Positions 9,575-18,239 of a stretch of 64,000 bases of DNA are shown in pieces. Location of the stretch: NCBI RefSeq assembly GCF_000716535.1, contig NZ_JNWV01000007.1, positions 124,001 through 188,000 on the forward strand, given 5' to 3'. A program made the position numbers and the translations under genes. How positions within the stretch are numbered: position 1 is the stretch's first letter; the number at the start of each line of letters is the position of its first letter. This DNA is from Streptomyces flaveolus. Its GTDB lineage: Bacteria; Actinomycetota; Actinomycetes; Streptomycetales; Streptomycetaceae. The notes under the pieces were generated by a model. It was not told the origin of the DNA. It ran no database searches and saw nothing but the letters and a program-made list of their open reading frames with translations.

Positions 9575-11422
9575 GTGATTTCCAGTGTGCTCGTCGCCAA
9601 CCGGGGCGAGATCGCCTGCCGTGTCTTCCGCACCTGCCGTGAGTCGGGAATCCGGACGGTCGCGGTGCACTCCGACGCCGACCGGAACGCGCTCCACGCG
9701 CGCGTGGCCGACACGGCGGTACGGCTGCCGGGCGCGGCGCCCGCCGAGACGTACTTGCGCGGCGACCTGATCGTGAAGGCGGCCCTGGCGTCCGGCGCGG
9801 ACGCCGTGCACCCCGGCTACGGCTTCCTCTCCGAGAACCCCGACTTCGCCCGCGCCGTGATCGACGCCGGCCTGGTCTGGATCGGCCCGCCCCCGGAGGC
9901 CATCGAGGCCATGGCGTCCAAGACCCGCGCCAAGCGGCTCATGGGCCTCGCCCCCCTCGACCCGGCCGCCGTCACCGACGCCGACCTGCCCGTCCTGGTG
10001 AAGGCCGCGGCCGGCGGCGGGGGGCGCGGGATGCGGATCGTGCGCCGCCTGGACGAGTTGAGGAGCGCGCTGGAGGGGGCGCGCGCCGAGGCCGCGAGCG
10101 CCTTCGGTGACGGCGAGGTCTTCGTGGAGCCGTACCTCGAACACGGCCGCCATGTGGAGGTGCAGATCCTCGCCGACGCCCACGGCACGGTCTGGCCGCT
10201 CGGCACCCGCGACTGCTCCCTCCAGCGCCGCCACCAGAAGGTCGTCGAGGAGGCCCCGGCGCCCGGACTCACCACGGCGCTCGCGGAGGAGCTGCGCACG
10301 CTGGCCGTACGCGCCGCCCGCGCCGTCTCCTACACCGGCGCGGGCACCGTCGAGTTCCTGGTCGCCGACGGCCGCGCCCACTTCCTGGAGATGAACACCC
10401 GCCTCCAGGTCGAACACCCCGTCACCGAGGCCGTCTTCGGCCTCGACCTGGTCGCGGAACAGATCCGGATCGCCGAGGGTTACGCCCTGGACGGCGAGCC
10501 CCCACGCGCGCGTGGCCACGCCGTCGAGGCCCGCCTCTACGCCGAGGACCCCGCCCGCGGCTGGGCCCCCCAGACCGGCACCCTGCACCGGCTCGCCGTA
10601 CCCGACGGCGTCCGCCTGGACACCGGCTACACCGACGGCGACACCATCGGCGTCCACTACGACCCGATGCTCGCCAAGGTCGTCGCCCACGCCCCCACGC
10701 GCGCGGAGGCGATCCGCAGGCTCGCGGGCGCGCTGGAGTCCGCCGCGGTCCACGGCCCGGTCACCAACCGCGACCTGCTCGTACGCTCCCTGCGCCACCC
10801 GGAGTTCACGAGCGGACGCATGGACACCGGCTTCTACGACCGCCACCTCGACGCCCTGACCGAACCCACGCCCGACCCCCACGCCCCCTTGGCCGCCGCC
10901 CTCGCCGACGCCCACGGCCGCTCCCGCTTCGGCGGCTGGCGCAACGTCCCGTCCCAGCCGCAGGTGAAGCGGTACGAGATGGGCGGCGAGGAGCACGAGG
11001 TCCGGTACTGGCACACGAGGGAGGGCCTGGTCGCCGACGGGGTCCGGGTCGTGCACGCCGACGCGGGTCTGGTGGTGCTCGAAGTGGACGGCGTACGGCG
11101 CAAGTTCGAGGTCGCCCGGTACGGCGACCAGGTCCACGTCAACGCCACCCGCCTCACCGCCCTGCCCCGCTTCCCCGACCCGGCGTCCCAGCTCGCGCCG
11201 GGCTCGCTCGTGGCCCCGATGCCGGGCACGGTGGTCAGGATCGCCGAGGGCCTGACCGAAGGGGCAACGGTTCAGGCCGGCCAGGGCCTCATATGGCTGG
11301 AGGCGATGAAGATGCAGCACCAGATCTCGGCCCCGGCGGCGGGAACGCTCGGCACGCTGAACGCCAAGCCCGGGCAGCAGGTGGAGCCCGGCACGGTGCT
11401 GGCGGTGGTGCGGCCGACCTGA
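9575..11422 (+). CDS. Biotin-dependent acyl-CoA carboxylase, biotin carboxylase/BCCP (alpha) subunit
   Basis: A 615-residue alpha chain. The biotin carboxylase N-domain starts VLVANRGEIA. The ATP-grasp region has AAAGGGGRGMR, HVEVQI and the RDCSLQRRHQKVVEE catalytic stretch, followed by EMNTRLQVEHPVTE. A BT-like linker follows, and the BCCP domain carries EAMKM with the biotinylated lysine near residue 575. The loop between KTRAKRLMG and PVLVKAAA is shorter than in classical AccC. It pairs with the beta subunit 8 bp upstream to form the holoenzyme. The GTG at 9575 is preceded by GAGGGA. Confidence 0.93.
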   Translation: MISSVLVANRGEIACRVFRTCRESGIRTVAVHSDADRNALHARVADTAVRLPGAAPAETYLRGDLIVKAALASGADAVHPGYGFLSENPDFARAVIDAGLVWIGPPPEAIEAMASKTRAKRLMGLAPLDPAAVTDADLPVLVKAAAGGGGRGMRIVRRLDELRSALEGARAEAASAFGDGEVFVEPYLEHGRHVEVQILADAHGTVWPLGTRDCSLQRRHQKVVEEAPAPGLTTALAEELRTLAVRAARAVSYTGAGTVEFLVADGRAHFLEMNTRLQVEHPVTEAVFGLDLVAEQIRIAEGYALDGEPPRARGHAVEARLYAEDPARGWAPQTGTLHRLAVPDGVRLDTGYTDGDTIGVHYDPMLAKVVAHAPTRAEAIRRLAGALESAAVHGPVTNRDLLVRSLRHPEFTSGRMDTGFYDRHLDALTEPTPDPHAPLAAALADAHGRSRFGGWRNVPSQPQVKRYEMGGEEHEVRYWHTREGLVADGVRVVHADAGLVVLEVDGVRRKFEVARYGDQVHVNATRLTALPRFPDPASQLAPGSLVAPMPGTVVRIAEGLTEGATVQAGQGLIWLEAMKMQHQISAPAAGTLGTLNAKPGQQVEPGTVLAVVRPT

Positions 11423-11477
11423 GGGGCGTGGGGAACCGCGCGACCAGCCATCCACAACCCGCACGCGGAGGAATCGC
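11423..11477 (+). repeat. Partial copy of a Streptomyces intergenic hairpin repeat
   Basis: The short spacer contains ggggaaccgcgcgaccagcc (11430-11449), nearly the right arm and tail of the perfect hairpin at 24173-24218. Only half of the palindrome remains, so a strong terminator is not expected and the operon probably reads through. GGAGG at about 11467 serves as the ribosome-binding site of the next gene. Confidence 0.5.
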
Positions 11478-12668
11478 ATGACCACCCTCGTCGAATCCGA
11501 AGAACACAAGGCCCTGCGGTCGGCGGTGGCCGCCCTCGGCAAGCGCTACGGCCGCGACTACCTCACCCGCACCGTCGCGGAGGGCAAGCCCCCCGCCGAA
11601 CTCTGGAGCGAGGCGGGAAAGCTCGGCTACCTCGGCGTCAACCTCCCGGAGGAGTACGGCGGTGGAGGCGGCGGCATAGCGGAACTGTCCATCGTGCTCG
11701 AAGAGCTGGGCGCCGCGGGTTCCCCCCTGCTGATGCTGGTGGTCTCACCGGCGATCTGCGGCACGGTGATCGCCCGCTTCGGCACGGAGGAGCAGAAGCG
11801 GGACTGGCTCCCCGGACTCGCCGGGGGAAGCCGCCTCATGGCCTTCGGCATCACCGAGCCCGACGCCGGATCCAACAGCCACCGCATCACCACCACGGCC
11901 CGCAGGGACGGTGCCGACTGGCTGCTCACCGGCCGCAAGGTGTTCATCTCCGGGGTCGACATGGCCGACGCCGTGCTGATCGTCGGCCGTACCGAGGACG
12001 CCCGCACCGGACGCCTCAAGCCCTGCCTGTTCATCGTCCCGACGGACGCGGAGGGCTTCCAGAAACGTCCGATCGACATGGAACTCAACGCCGCCGAGAA
12101 GCAGTTCGAGCTGGTCCTGGACGACGTACGGCTGCCCGCCGACGCGCTGGTCGGTGGGGGTCCCTCCCACGCTTTCGGCAGTGGGGGAGAGGACGCGGGG
12201 CTCCTCCAGCTCTTCGCGGGGCTCAACCCCGAGCGCGTCATGACCGCCGCGTTCGCCATCGGCATGGGCCGGTACGCGCTCGCCAAGGCCGTCGAGTACG
12301 CCCGCGACCGCACGGTCTGGAAGGCCCCCATCGGCGCCCACCAGGCCATCGCGCACCCCCTGGCGCAGGCCCACATCGACCTGGAGCTGGCCCGGCTGAT
12401 GATGCAGAAGGCGGCCCATCTCTACGACGCCGGCGACGACATCGGCGCGGGCGAGGCCGCGAACATGGCCAAGTACGCGGCGGGCGAGGCCTGCGTGAAG
12501 GCCGTGGACCAGGCCGTGCACACCCTCGGCGGCAACGGGCTCACGCGCGAGTTCGGGCTCGCCTCGCTGATAACGGCCGCGCGCGTGTCTCGTATTGCCC
12601 CGGTGAGCCGGGAGATGATTCTCAACTACGTCTCCCACCAGACCCTGGGCCTGCCCAAGTCGTACTAG
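11478..12668 (+). CDS. Acyl-CoA dehydrogenase
   Basis: A 396-residue flavoprotein with complete ACAD architecture: N-terminal helical domain (EEYGGGGGG near 56), middle beta domain with the flavin-binding FGITEPDAGSNS (near 127-138), and C-terminal helical bundle with HTLGGNGLTREFGL near 351. The usual catalytic glutamate region of the C-domain is present. It introduces the alpha-beta double bond in an acyl-CoA. In this operon it would supply an unsaturated acyl-CoA to the carboxylase, as LiuA/AtuD-type enzymes do; the substrate is inferred. One unusual insertion rich in Gly/Ser/Pro (12150-12190) lies within the middle domain. Confidence 0.9.
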   Translation: MTTLVESEEHKALRSAVAALGKRYGRDYLTRTVAEGKPPAELWSEAGKLGYLGVNLPEEYGGGGGGIAELSIVLEELGAAGSPLLMLVVSPAICGTVIARFGTEEQKRDWLPGLAGGSRLMAFGITEPDAGSNSHRITTTARRDGADWLLTGRKVFISGVDMADAVLIVGRTEDARTGRLKPCLFIVPTDAEGFQKRPIDMELNAAEKQFELVLDDVRLPADALVGGGPSHAFGSGGEDAGLLQLFAGLNPERVMTAAFAIGMGRYALAKAVEYARDRTVWKAPIGAHQAIAHPLAQAHIDLELARLMMQKAAHLYDAGDDIGAGEAANMAKYAAGEACVKAVDQAVHTLGGNGLTREFGLASLITAARVSRIAPVSREMILNYVSHQTLGLPKSY

Positions 12669-12690
12669 GCGCCCCGTGCGAGGAGGAACC

Positions 12691-14259
12691 GTGTTCCGCA
12701 GCGAGTACGCAGACGTTCCGCCCGTAGAACTCCCCATCCACGACGCCGTCCTGGGCCGGGCCGCCGCCTTCGGCGACCAGCCGGCCCTCATCGACGGCAC
12801 GGACGGCACCACCCTCACGTACGAGCAGCTGGACCGGTTCCACCGGCGTCTGGCCGCCGCCCTCGCCGACACGGGCGTCCGCAAGGGCGACGTGCTGGCC
12901 CTGCACAGCCCCAACACGATCGCGTTCCCGACCGCGTTCTACGCGGCCACGCGCGCGGGTGCCGCCGTCACCACCGTGCACCCGCTGGCCACCGCCGAGG
13001 AGTTCGCCAAGCAGCTCGGCGACAGCGCGGCCCGCTGGATCGTCACCGTCTCCCCGCTGCTGGAGACCGCCCGCCGGGCGGCCGAACTCGCGGGCGGCAT
13101 ACGGGAGATACTCGTGTGCGACAGCGCGCCCGGGCACCGCTCGCTGATGGACCTGCTCGCCGGCACCGCCCCCGAGCCGGAGGCCGGCATCGACCCGGCC
13201 GAGGACATCGCCGCGCTGCCGTACTCCTCCGGCACCACCGGCACCCCCAAGGGCGTCATGCTCACCCACCGGCAGATCGCCACCAACCTCGCCCAGCTCG
13301 AGCCCGCCGTCCCGGCCGGACCCGGCGACCGCATCCTCGCCGTCCTGCCGTTCTTCCACATCTACGGCCTCACCGCCCTGATGAACGCGCCCCTGCGCAA
13401 GGGCGCCACGGTCGTCGTCCTCCCGCGCTTCGAGCTGGAGACCTTCCTCGCGGCGATCGAGAAGCACCGCATCACCGGCCTGTACGTGGCCCCGCCGATC
13501 GTCCTCGCCCTCGCCAAGCACCCGGCGGTCAGCCGCTACGACCTCTCCTCGCTGAAGTACGTGATCAGCGCCGCCGCCCCGCTGGACGCCCGGCTCGCCG
13601 TCGCCTGCGCCGAGCGCCTGGGCCTGCCCCCGATCGGCCAGGCCTACGGCATGACCGAACTGTCCCCCGGCACCCACGTCGTCCCCCTGGACCGGCTGCG
13701 CGAGGCGCCCGCCGGCACGGTCGGACGGCTCATCGCCGGCACCGAGATGCGGATCGTCTCCCTGGACGACCCCGGCAAGGACCTCGGCACCGGCGAGTCC
13801 GGCGAGATCCTGATCCGCGGCCCCCAGGTGATGAAGGGCTACCTCGGCCGCCCCGACGCCACCGCCGCACTGATCGACGCCGACGGCTGGCTGCACACCG
13901 GGGACGTCGGGTACGTCGACGCCGGCGGCTGGCTGTTCGTGGTCGACCGGGTGAAGGAACTGATCAAGTACAAGGGCTTCCAGGTGGCCCCCGCGGAACT
14001 GGAGGCGCTCCTGCTCACCCACCCCGGCATCGCCGACGCGGCCGTCATCGGCGCGTACGACGAGGACGGCAACGAGGTCCCGCACGCCTTCGTCGTACGC
14101 CACCCCACCGCCGACGGCCTGACCGAGAACGACGTCCTGCTGCACGTCGCCGAGCGGGTCGCCCCGTACAAGCGCGTCCGCCGGATCACCTTCATCGACA
14201 CCGTCCCCCGCGCCGCCTCCGGCAAGATCCTGCGCCGAGAGCTCAGGGAGCACACGTGA
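12691..14259 (+). CDS. AMP-forming acyl-CoA ligase (4-coumarate-CoA ligase type)
   Basis: A 522-residue ANL-superfamily enzyme. It has the P-loop-like YSSGTTGTPKGVMLTH (near 178), YGMTELSPG in mid-protein, the hinge segment GWLHTGDVGYVD and a C-terminal lysine in PRAASGKILRREL. These are the hallmarks of 4CL-like and medium-chain acyl-CoA synthetases. It activates a carboxylic acid as acyl-AMP and then acyl-CoA, and so would feed the operon. The GTG at 12691 is chosen over the GTG at 12676 because AGGAGGA (12681-12687) sits at ideal distance. The stop overlaps the next start. Confidence 0.92.
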   Translation: MFRSEYADVPPVELPIHDAVLGRAAAFGDQPALIDGTDGTTLTYEQLDRFHRRLAAALADTGVRKGDVLALHSPNTIAFPTAFYAATRAGAAVTTVHPLATAEEFAKQLGDSAARWIVTVSPLLETARRAAELAGGIREILVCDSAPGHRSLMDLLAGTAPEPEAGIDPAEDIAALPYSSGTTGTPKGVMLTHRQIATNLAQLEPAVPAGPGDRILAVLPFFHIYGLTALMNAPLRKGATVVVLPRFELETFLAAIEKHRITGLYVAPPIVLALAKHPAVSRYDLSSLKYVISAAAPLDARLAVACAERLGLPPIGQAYGMTELSPGTHVVPLDRLREAPAGTVGRLIAGTEMRIVSLDDPGKDLGTGESGEILIRGPQVMKGYLGRPDATAALIDADGWLHTGDVGYVDAGGWLFVVDRVKELIKYKGFQVAPAELEALLLTHPGIADAAVIGAYDEDGNEVPHAFVVRHPTADGLTENDVLLHVAERVAPYKRVRRITFIDTVPRAASGKILRRELREHT

Positions 14260-15002
14260 CCGACCCGACCGCACTGATCGGCCGCACGCGCGCGCGTGCC
14301 GTCGAGACCCTCAGCCTGGACTCCACCGGCACCCGCAACGCCCTGTCCGCCGCGCTCGTCACGGAACTCGCGAAGGCCCTGGCCGACTGCGGCAAGGACC
14401 CGGACGTACGGGCCGTGGTCCTCACCCACACCGGTACGACGTTCTGCGCCGGCGCCGACCTGCGCGACCCGCCCGACCCCGACGCCCTGGTGGCCCTGCT
14501 CCGGCAGATCGTGGAGCTGCCCAAACCCGTCGTCGCCCGCGTCACCGGGCACGTCCGCGCCGGCGGTCTCGGCCTGCTCGCCGCCTGCGACATCGCCGCC
14601 GCCTCCACCGCCGCCACCTTCGCCTTCACCGAGGTGCGCATCGGTGTGGCCCCCGCCGTGATCTCCCTGCCGGTGATCCCGCGCACCGATCCCCGCGCCC
14701 TGGCCCGCTACTACCTCACCGGTGAGCGCTTCGAGGCGGCCGAGGCCGTGCGCCTGGGCCTGCTGACGGTGACGGCGGACGACGTCGACGACGCCCTGGC
14801 CCCCGTCCTGGACGGCCTGCGCCGCTCCTCCCCGCAGGCCCTGGCCGAGACGAAACGGCTGCTCACGGCTAGGGTGCTGGAGACATTCGACCGGGACGCG
14901 GCCGAGCTGACCGCGCTCTCGGCGCGGCTGTTCTCCTCACCCCGGGCCCGGGAGGGGATGACGGCCTTCCTGGAAAGACGTGATGCGGCATGGGTGGTGT
15001 GA
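14256..15002 (+). CDS. Enoyl-CoA hydratase/isomerase family protein
   Basis: A 248-residue crotonase. The oxyanion-hole motif TFCAGADLRD lies near residue 66, with a second one around HVRAGGLGLLAACDIA near 104, followed by the family's FTEVRIGVAP segment and a standard C-terminal helical trimerisation region. It probably hydrates an enoyl-CoA formed in this operon; homologues beside carboxylases can act as methylglutaconyl-CoA hydratases, which is only a possibility here. It starts at a GTG overlapping the ligase stop and runs 13 bases into the TetR gene. Confidence 0.88.
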   Translation: MTDPTALIGRTRARAVETLSLDSTGTRNALSAALVTELAKALADCGKDPDVRAVVLTHTGTTFCAGADLRDPPDPDALVALLRQIVELPKPVVARVTGHVRAGGLGLLAACDIAAASTAATFAFTEVRIGVAPAVISLPVIPRTDPRALARYYLTGERFEAAEAVRLGLLTVTADDVDDALAPVLDGLRRSSPQALAETKRLLTARVLETFDRDAAELTALSARLFSSPRAREGMTAFLERRDAAWVV

Positions 15003-15595
15003 GGACGACGGAACGGGAGCGCGTTCCCAAGCAGGACCGCAGCCGGGCCACCCGGCAGCGGCTCCTGGAAGCCGCCGTGGCCTGCCTCGCCGAGCGCGGC
15101 TGGGCGGGCTCCACGGTCGCCGTCGTGGCCGAGCGGGCCGGAGTCTCCCGGGGCGCCGCCCAGCACCACTTCCCGACCAGGGAAGACCTCTTCACCGCCG
15201 CCGTCGAGTACGTCTCCGAGGAACGCTCCCTCGCGCTGCGGGCCCTGTTCCCGGACGGCGCCGCCGACCGCCGGGCCGTCGTGTCGGCCCTGGTCGACCT
15301 CTACACCGGCCCCCTGTTCCGGGCGGCCCTGCACCTGTGGGTCGCCGCCTCCGACGAGGAACAACTGCGCCCACGCGTGACCGAGCTGGAGGCCCGCGTC
15401 GGCCGCGAGACCCACCGCATCGCCGTGGACCTCCTGCGCGCCGACGAGTCCCGCCCCGGCGTCCGCGAGACCGTCCAGGGCCTGCTGGACATGGCCCGGG
15501 GCCTGGGCCTCGCCAACCTCCTCACCGACGACACCGCCCGCCGCGAACGGGTCGTCGCCCAGTGGGCGGCGCTGCTGGAGGAGGCGCTGGGCTGA
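14990..15595 (+). CDS. TetR/AcrR-family regulator of the catabolic operon
   Basis: A 201-residue regulator. The N-terminal helix-turn-helix is classic (RQRLLEAAVACLAERGWAG, then RAGVSRGAAQHHFPTREDLF, residues about 20-70), with a ligand-binding helical C-domain. It is the last gene of the operon and overlaps the hydratase by 13 bases, so it is probably co-transcribed and autoregulatory, with an acyl-CoA intermediate as likely inducer. The palindrome at 5460-5471 is a plausible target. A GTG at 14999 is an alternative start. Confidence 0.88.
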   Translation: MGGVRTTERERVPKQDRSRATRQRLLEAAVACLAERGWAGSTVAVVAERAGVSRGAAQHHFPTREDLFTAAVEYVSEERSLALRALFPDGAADRRAVVSALVDLYTGPLFRAALHLWVAASDEEQLRPRVTELEARVGRETHRIAVDLLRADESRPGVRETVQGLLDMARGLGLANLLTDDTARRERVVAQWAALLEEALG

Positions 15596-15654
15596 GGCCG
15601 GGCCCGGCCGTGCCGGATCCGGGATCGTGCCGGGGAGCCACCGTGCGGGCGCGT

Positions 15655-15748
15655 TACCCTTGGGCCCATGCTTCCGATGCTCGTTCGCCGCCGCCACGTG
15701 GACTACGTGCGCGTCACGAGCATGGGCTGTCGGCGCCTCTCCGCCTGA
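15655..15748 (+). CDS. Leaderless leader-peptide ORF (RRHVD type) upstream of the oxygenase
   Basis: A 26-codon ORF runs from ATG 15668 to TGA 15748. A TACCCT -10-like element (15655-15660) ends seven bases before the ATG and there is no ribosome-binding site, so the transcript is probably leaderless. The peptide contains RRRHVDYVRVTS followed by a Met-Gly-Cys-Arg-Arg tail. It resembles the actinobacterial putative leader peptides with an RRHVDL...C core found ahead of sulfur and cysteine genes. A pyrimidine-rich tract and a ccgcc/ggcgg stem fill the 98 bases to the oxygenase start, suiting attenuation. Family membership is from memory and the control mode is inferred. Confidence 0.6.
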
Positions 15749-15846
15749 CCAGCCCCCTCTTCTCTTCTCTCTCCCTTTTCCGGCACCCGGGGGCCGCCAC
15801 CACCCCTCGGCGGTCACCCGTGCCCCGTACACCCCGCGGACGCATC

Positions 15847-16872
15847 ATGACCACGCACACAGTGACGTCGTACGACCAGCTCCCGATCATCGACCTGTCG
15901 GCCGCCGACCGCGACCCGCAAGCCCGCGCCCTGCTCCACACCCAGTTGCACAGCGCCGCCCACGACGTCGGCTTCTTCCAGCTCGTCGGCCACGGCGTGA
16001 CCCGGGCCGAGACCGACGCGCTGCTCACCGCCATGCGCGCCTTCTTCGCCCTCCCCCAGGCCGACCGGCTCGCCCTGGACAACGTCGGCTCCCCGCACTT
16101 CAGGGGCTACACCCGCACCGGCGACGAGCGCACCGGCGGCGCCCGCGACTGGCGCGACCAGCTCGACATCGGCGCCGAACGCCCCGCCCGTGTCCCGGGC
16201 CCCGGCGAGCCGCCGTACTGGTGGCTCCAGGGCCCCAACCAGTGGCCGGCCGCGCTGCCGGGACTGCGCACGGCCGCCCTCGCCTGGATCGACAAGCTGA
16301 GCGGGGTCGCCCACCGGCTCCTGCACGAACTGCTGACCGCCATCGGCGCACCGGCCGACTTCTACGACCCGGTCTTCGGCGACCACGCCCACCCGCACCT
16401 CAAGCTCGTCCGCTACCCCGGCAGCGCGGACGACGGCACCGGCCAGGGCGTCGGCGCGCACAAGGACTACGGCTTCCTGACCCTGCTCCTCCAGGACACG
16501 GTCGGCGGCCTCCAGGTCCAGCGCGAGGACGGCCGCTTCCACGACGTCCCGCCCATCGAGGGCGCGTTCGTCGTCAACCTCGGCGAACTGCTGGAGGTCG
16601 CCACCAACGGCTACCTCCTGGCCACCAACCACCGGGTCGTCAGCCCGCCCGGCGCCACCGAGCGCTTCTCGGTCCCGTTCTTCTACAACCCCCGCCTGGA
16701 CGCGCGGATCGAGCCGCTCCCGTTCCCGCACGCCTCGAAGGCCCCCGGCGTCACGACGGACCCGACGAACCCGCTGTACGCCGAGTACGGCTACAACGAG
16801 CTGAAGGGCAAGCTGAGGGCCCACCCGCTGGTGGCGCGGCGGCACCACGGGGACCTGCTGACCCCGGCGTGA
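15847..16872 (+). CDS. 2-oxoglutarate/Fe(II)-dependent oxygenase, isopenicillin N synthase family
   Basis: The 341-residue protein has the DIOX_N domain (PIIDLS...GFFQLVGHGV, residues about 12-50) and the 2OG-Fe(II) oxygenase domain. Iron ligands are visible as HKD (near 208) and the distal His in ATNHRVVS (near 262). The 2-oxoglutarate-binding R-x-S follows in ERFSVPFFYNPR (near 275). It is a soluble oxygenase that hydroxylates or desaturates a small molecule; the substrate is unknown. The ATG at 15847 lies 98 bases after a leader-peptide ORF. The gene converges on citrate synthase. Confidence 0.88.
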   Translation: MTTHTVTSYDQLPIIDLSAADRDPQARALLHTQLHSAAHDVGFFQLVGHGVTRAETDALLTAMRAFFALPQADRLALDNVGSPHFRGYTRTGDERTGGARDWRDQLDIGAERPARVPGPGEPPYWWLQGPNQWPAALPGLRTAALAWIDKLSGVAHRLLHELLTAIGAPADFYDPVFGDHAHPHLKLVRYPGSADDGTGQGVGAHKDYGFLTLLLQDTVGGLQVQREDGRFHDVPPIEGAFVVNLGELLEVATNGYLLATNHRVVSPPGATERFSVPFFYNPRLDARIEPLPFPHASKAPGVTTDPTNPLYAEYGYNELKGKLRAHPLVARRHHGDLLTPA

Positions 16873-16879
16873 TCAACCC

Positions 16880-16956
16880 CCCGGGGCGCGGGGCCGTACC
16901 CATACGGGGCTCCGCCGCGACCACGACGCGACCGCAGCCGGCCCCCGCGCCCCGGG
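16880..16956. terminator. Bidirectional hairpin between convergent genes
   Basis: A 17-base arm at 16880-16896 pairs with 16939-16956 (one bulged C). The arms are almost pure G+C and surround a loop of about 42 bases. It lies in the 90-bp gap between the oxygenase stop and the citrate synthase stop, where a shared terminator is expected. There is no U-tract, as is common in streptomycetes. Confidence 0.6.
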
Positions 16957-16962
16957 CCCCTC

Positions 16963-18063
16963 TCAGTGGGCGATGTCCGCGTACCCCTCGATGTCCTGAG
17001 GCCGGCGCGGCCCCGGCCCCACGTACCGGGCGGAAGGCCGCACCAGCCGCCCCGTCCGCTTCTGCTCGAGGATGTGCGCCGACCACCCGGCCGTACGGGC
17101 GCACGTGAACATCGACGTGAACATGTGCGCCGGCACCTCGGCGAAGTCCAGCATGATCGCCGCCCAGAACTCCACGTTGGTGGCGAGCACCCGGTCCGGC
17201 CGCCGGTTGTGCAGCTCCTCCAGCGCGGCCTTCTCCAGCGCCTCGGCGACCTCGAACCGCGGCGCCCCCAGCTCCCGCGCCGTCCGCCGCAGCACCCGCG
17301 CCCGGGGGTCCTCGGCCCGGTACACCCGGTGCCCGAACCCCATCAGCCGCTCGCCCCGGTCCAGCGCCTGCTTGACGTACGCCTCCGCGTCCCCCGTGCG
17401 CTCGATCTCCTCGATCATGCCGAGCACGCGCGAGGGCGCACCGCCGTGCAGCGGCCCGGACATCGCACCCACCGCGCCGGACAGCGCGGCGGCGACGTCC
17501 GCGCCGGTGGAGGCGATGACCCGGGCGGTGAAGGTGGACGCGTTCATGCCGTGCTCGGCGGCGGAGGTCCAGTAGGCGTCCACGGCCGCCACGTGCCTGG
17601 GGTCCGGCTCGCCCCGCCACCGGATCATGAACCGCTCCACCACCGAGTTCGCCTTGTCGATCTCCCGCTGCGGCACCATCGGCAGCCCCTGGCCGCGCGC
17701 GGACTGGGCGACGTACGACAGGGCCATGACGGCGGCCCGCGCCAGGTCCTCCCGGGCCTGCGCCTCGTCGATGTCGAGCAGGGGACGCAGGCCCCACACA
17801 GGGGCGAGCATGGCGAGCGCCGACTGGACGTCCACGCGGATGTCACCGGAGTGGACGGGGATCGGGAACGGCTCGGCGGGCGGCAGACCGGGGTTGAAGG
17901 CGCCGTCGACCAGCAGCCCCCACACGTTCCCGAAGGAGACGTGACCGACCAGGTCCTCGATGTCGACGCCCCGGTAGCGCAGGGCACCGCCCTCCTTGTC
18001 CGGTTCGGCGATCTCCGTCTCGAACGCGACGACTCCTTCGAGCCCGGGTACGAAATCGGACAT
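16963..18063 (-). CDS. Citrate synthase family protein (citrate synthase 2)
   Basis: A 366-residue citrate synthase of the short bacterial type. The three catalytic regions are present: EHGMNASTF (first His), PLHGGAPSRV (second His region) and GFGHRVYRAEDPR (binding His and nearby acid). The start MSDFVPGLEG is preceded on the minus strand by GAGGAG at good distance, so upstream in-frame codons are discarded. It condenses acetyl- or propionyl-CoA with oxaloacetate. Streptomycetes carry several paralogues, and this one could be a citrate or methylcitrate synthase. It is divergent from pdxH with a 176-bp shared promoter region. Confidence 0.9.
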   Translation of the reverse strand: MSDFVPGLEGVVAFETEIAEPDKEGGALRYRGVDIEDLVGHVSFGNVWGLLVDGAFNPGLPPAEPFPIPVHSGDIRVDVQSALAMLAPVWGLRPLLDIDEAQAREDLARAAVMALSYVAQSARGQGLPMVPQREIDKANSVVERFMIRWRGEPDPRHVAAVDAYWTSAAEHGMNASTFTARVIASTGADVAAALSGAVGAMSGPLHGGAPSRVLGMIEEIERTGDAEAYVKQALDRGERLMGFGHRVYRAEDPRARVLRRTARELGAPRFEVAEALEKAALEELHNRRPDRVLATNVEFWAAIMLDFAEVPAHMFTSMFTCARTAGWSAHILEQKRTGRLVRPSARYVGPGPRRPQDIEGYADIAH

Positions 18064-18239
18064 CAGGCGGCTCCTCGTGGTGTGTGGGCGGCGGTCACCC
18101 CGGTGATGCCCCGATCTGCCGGTGGTCACCCGTGGTCAACCCAACCGCAAAGGGAGCAGCACGATAACCCCCGGTGCCACAGTTGGGGAGACCACACGAC
18201 ACTGAGTGCCATACCCGTTCGATACGGCAAGATGACCGC

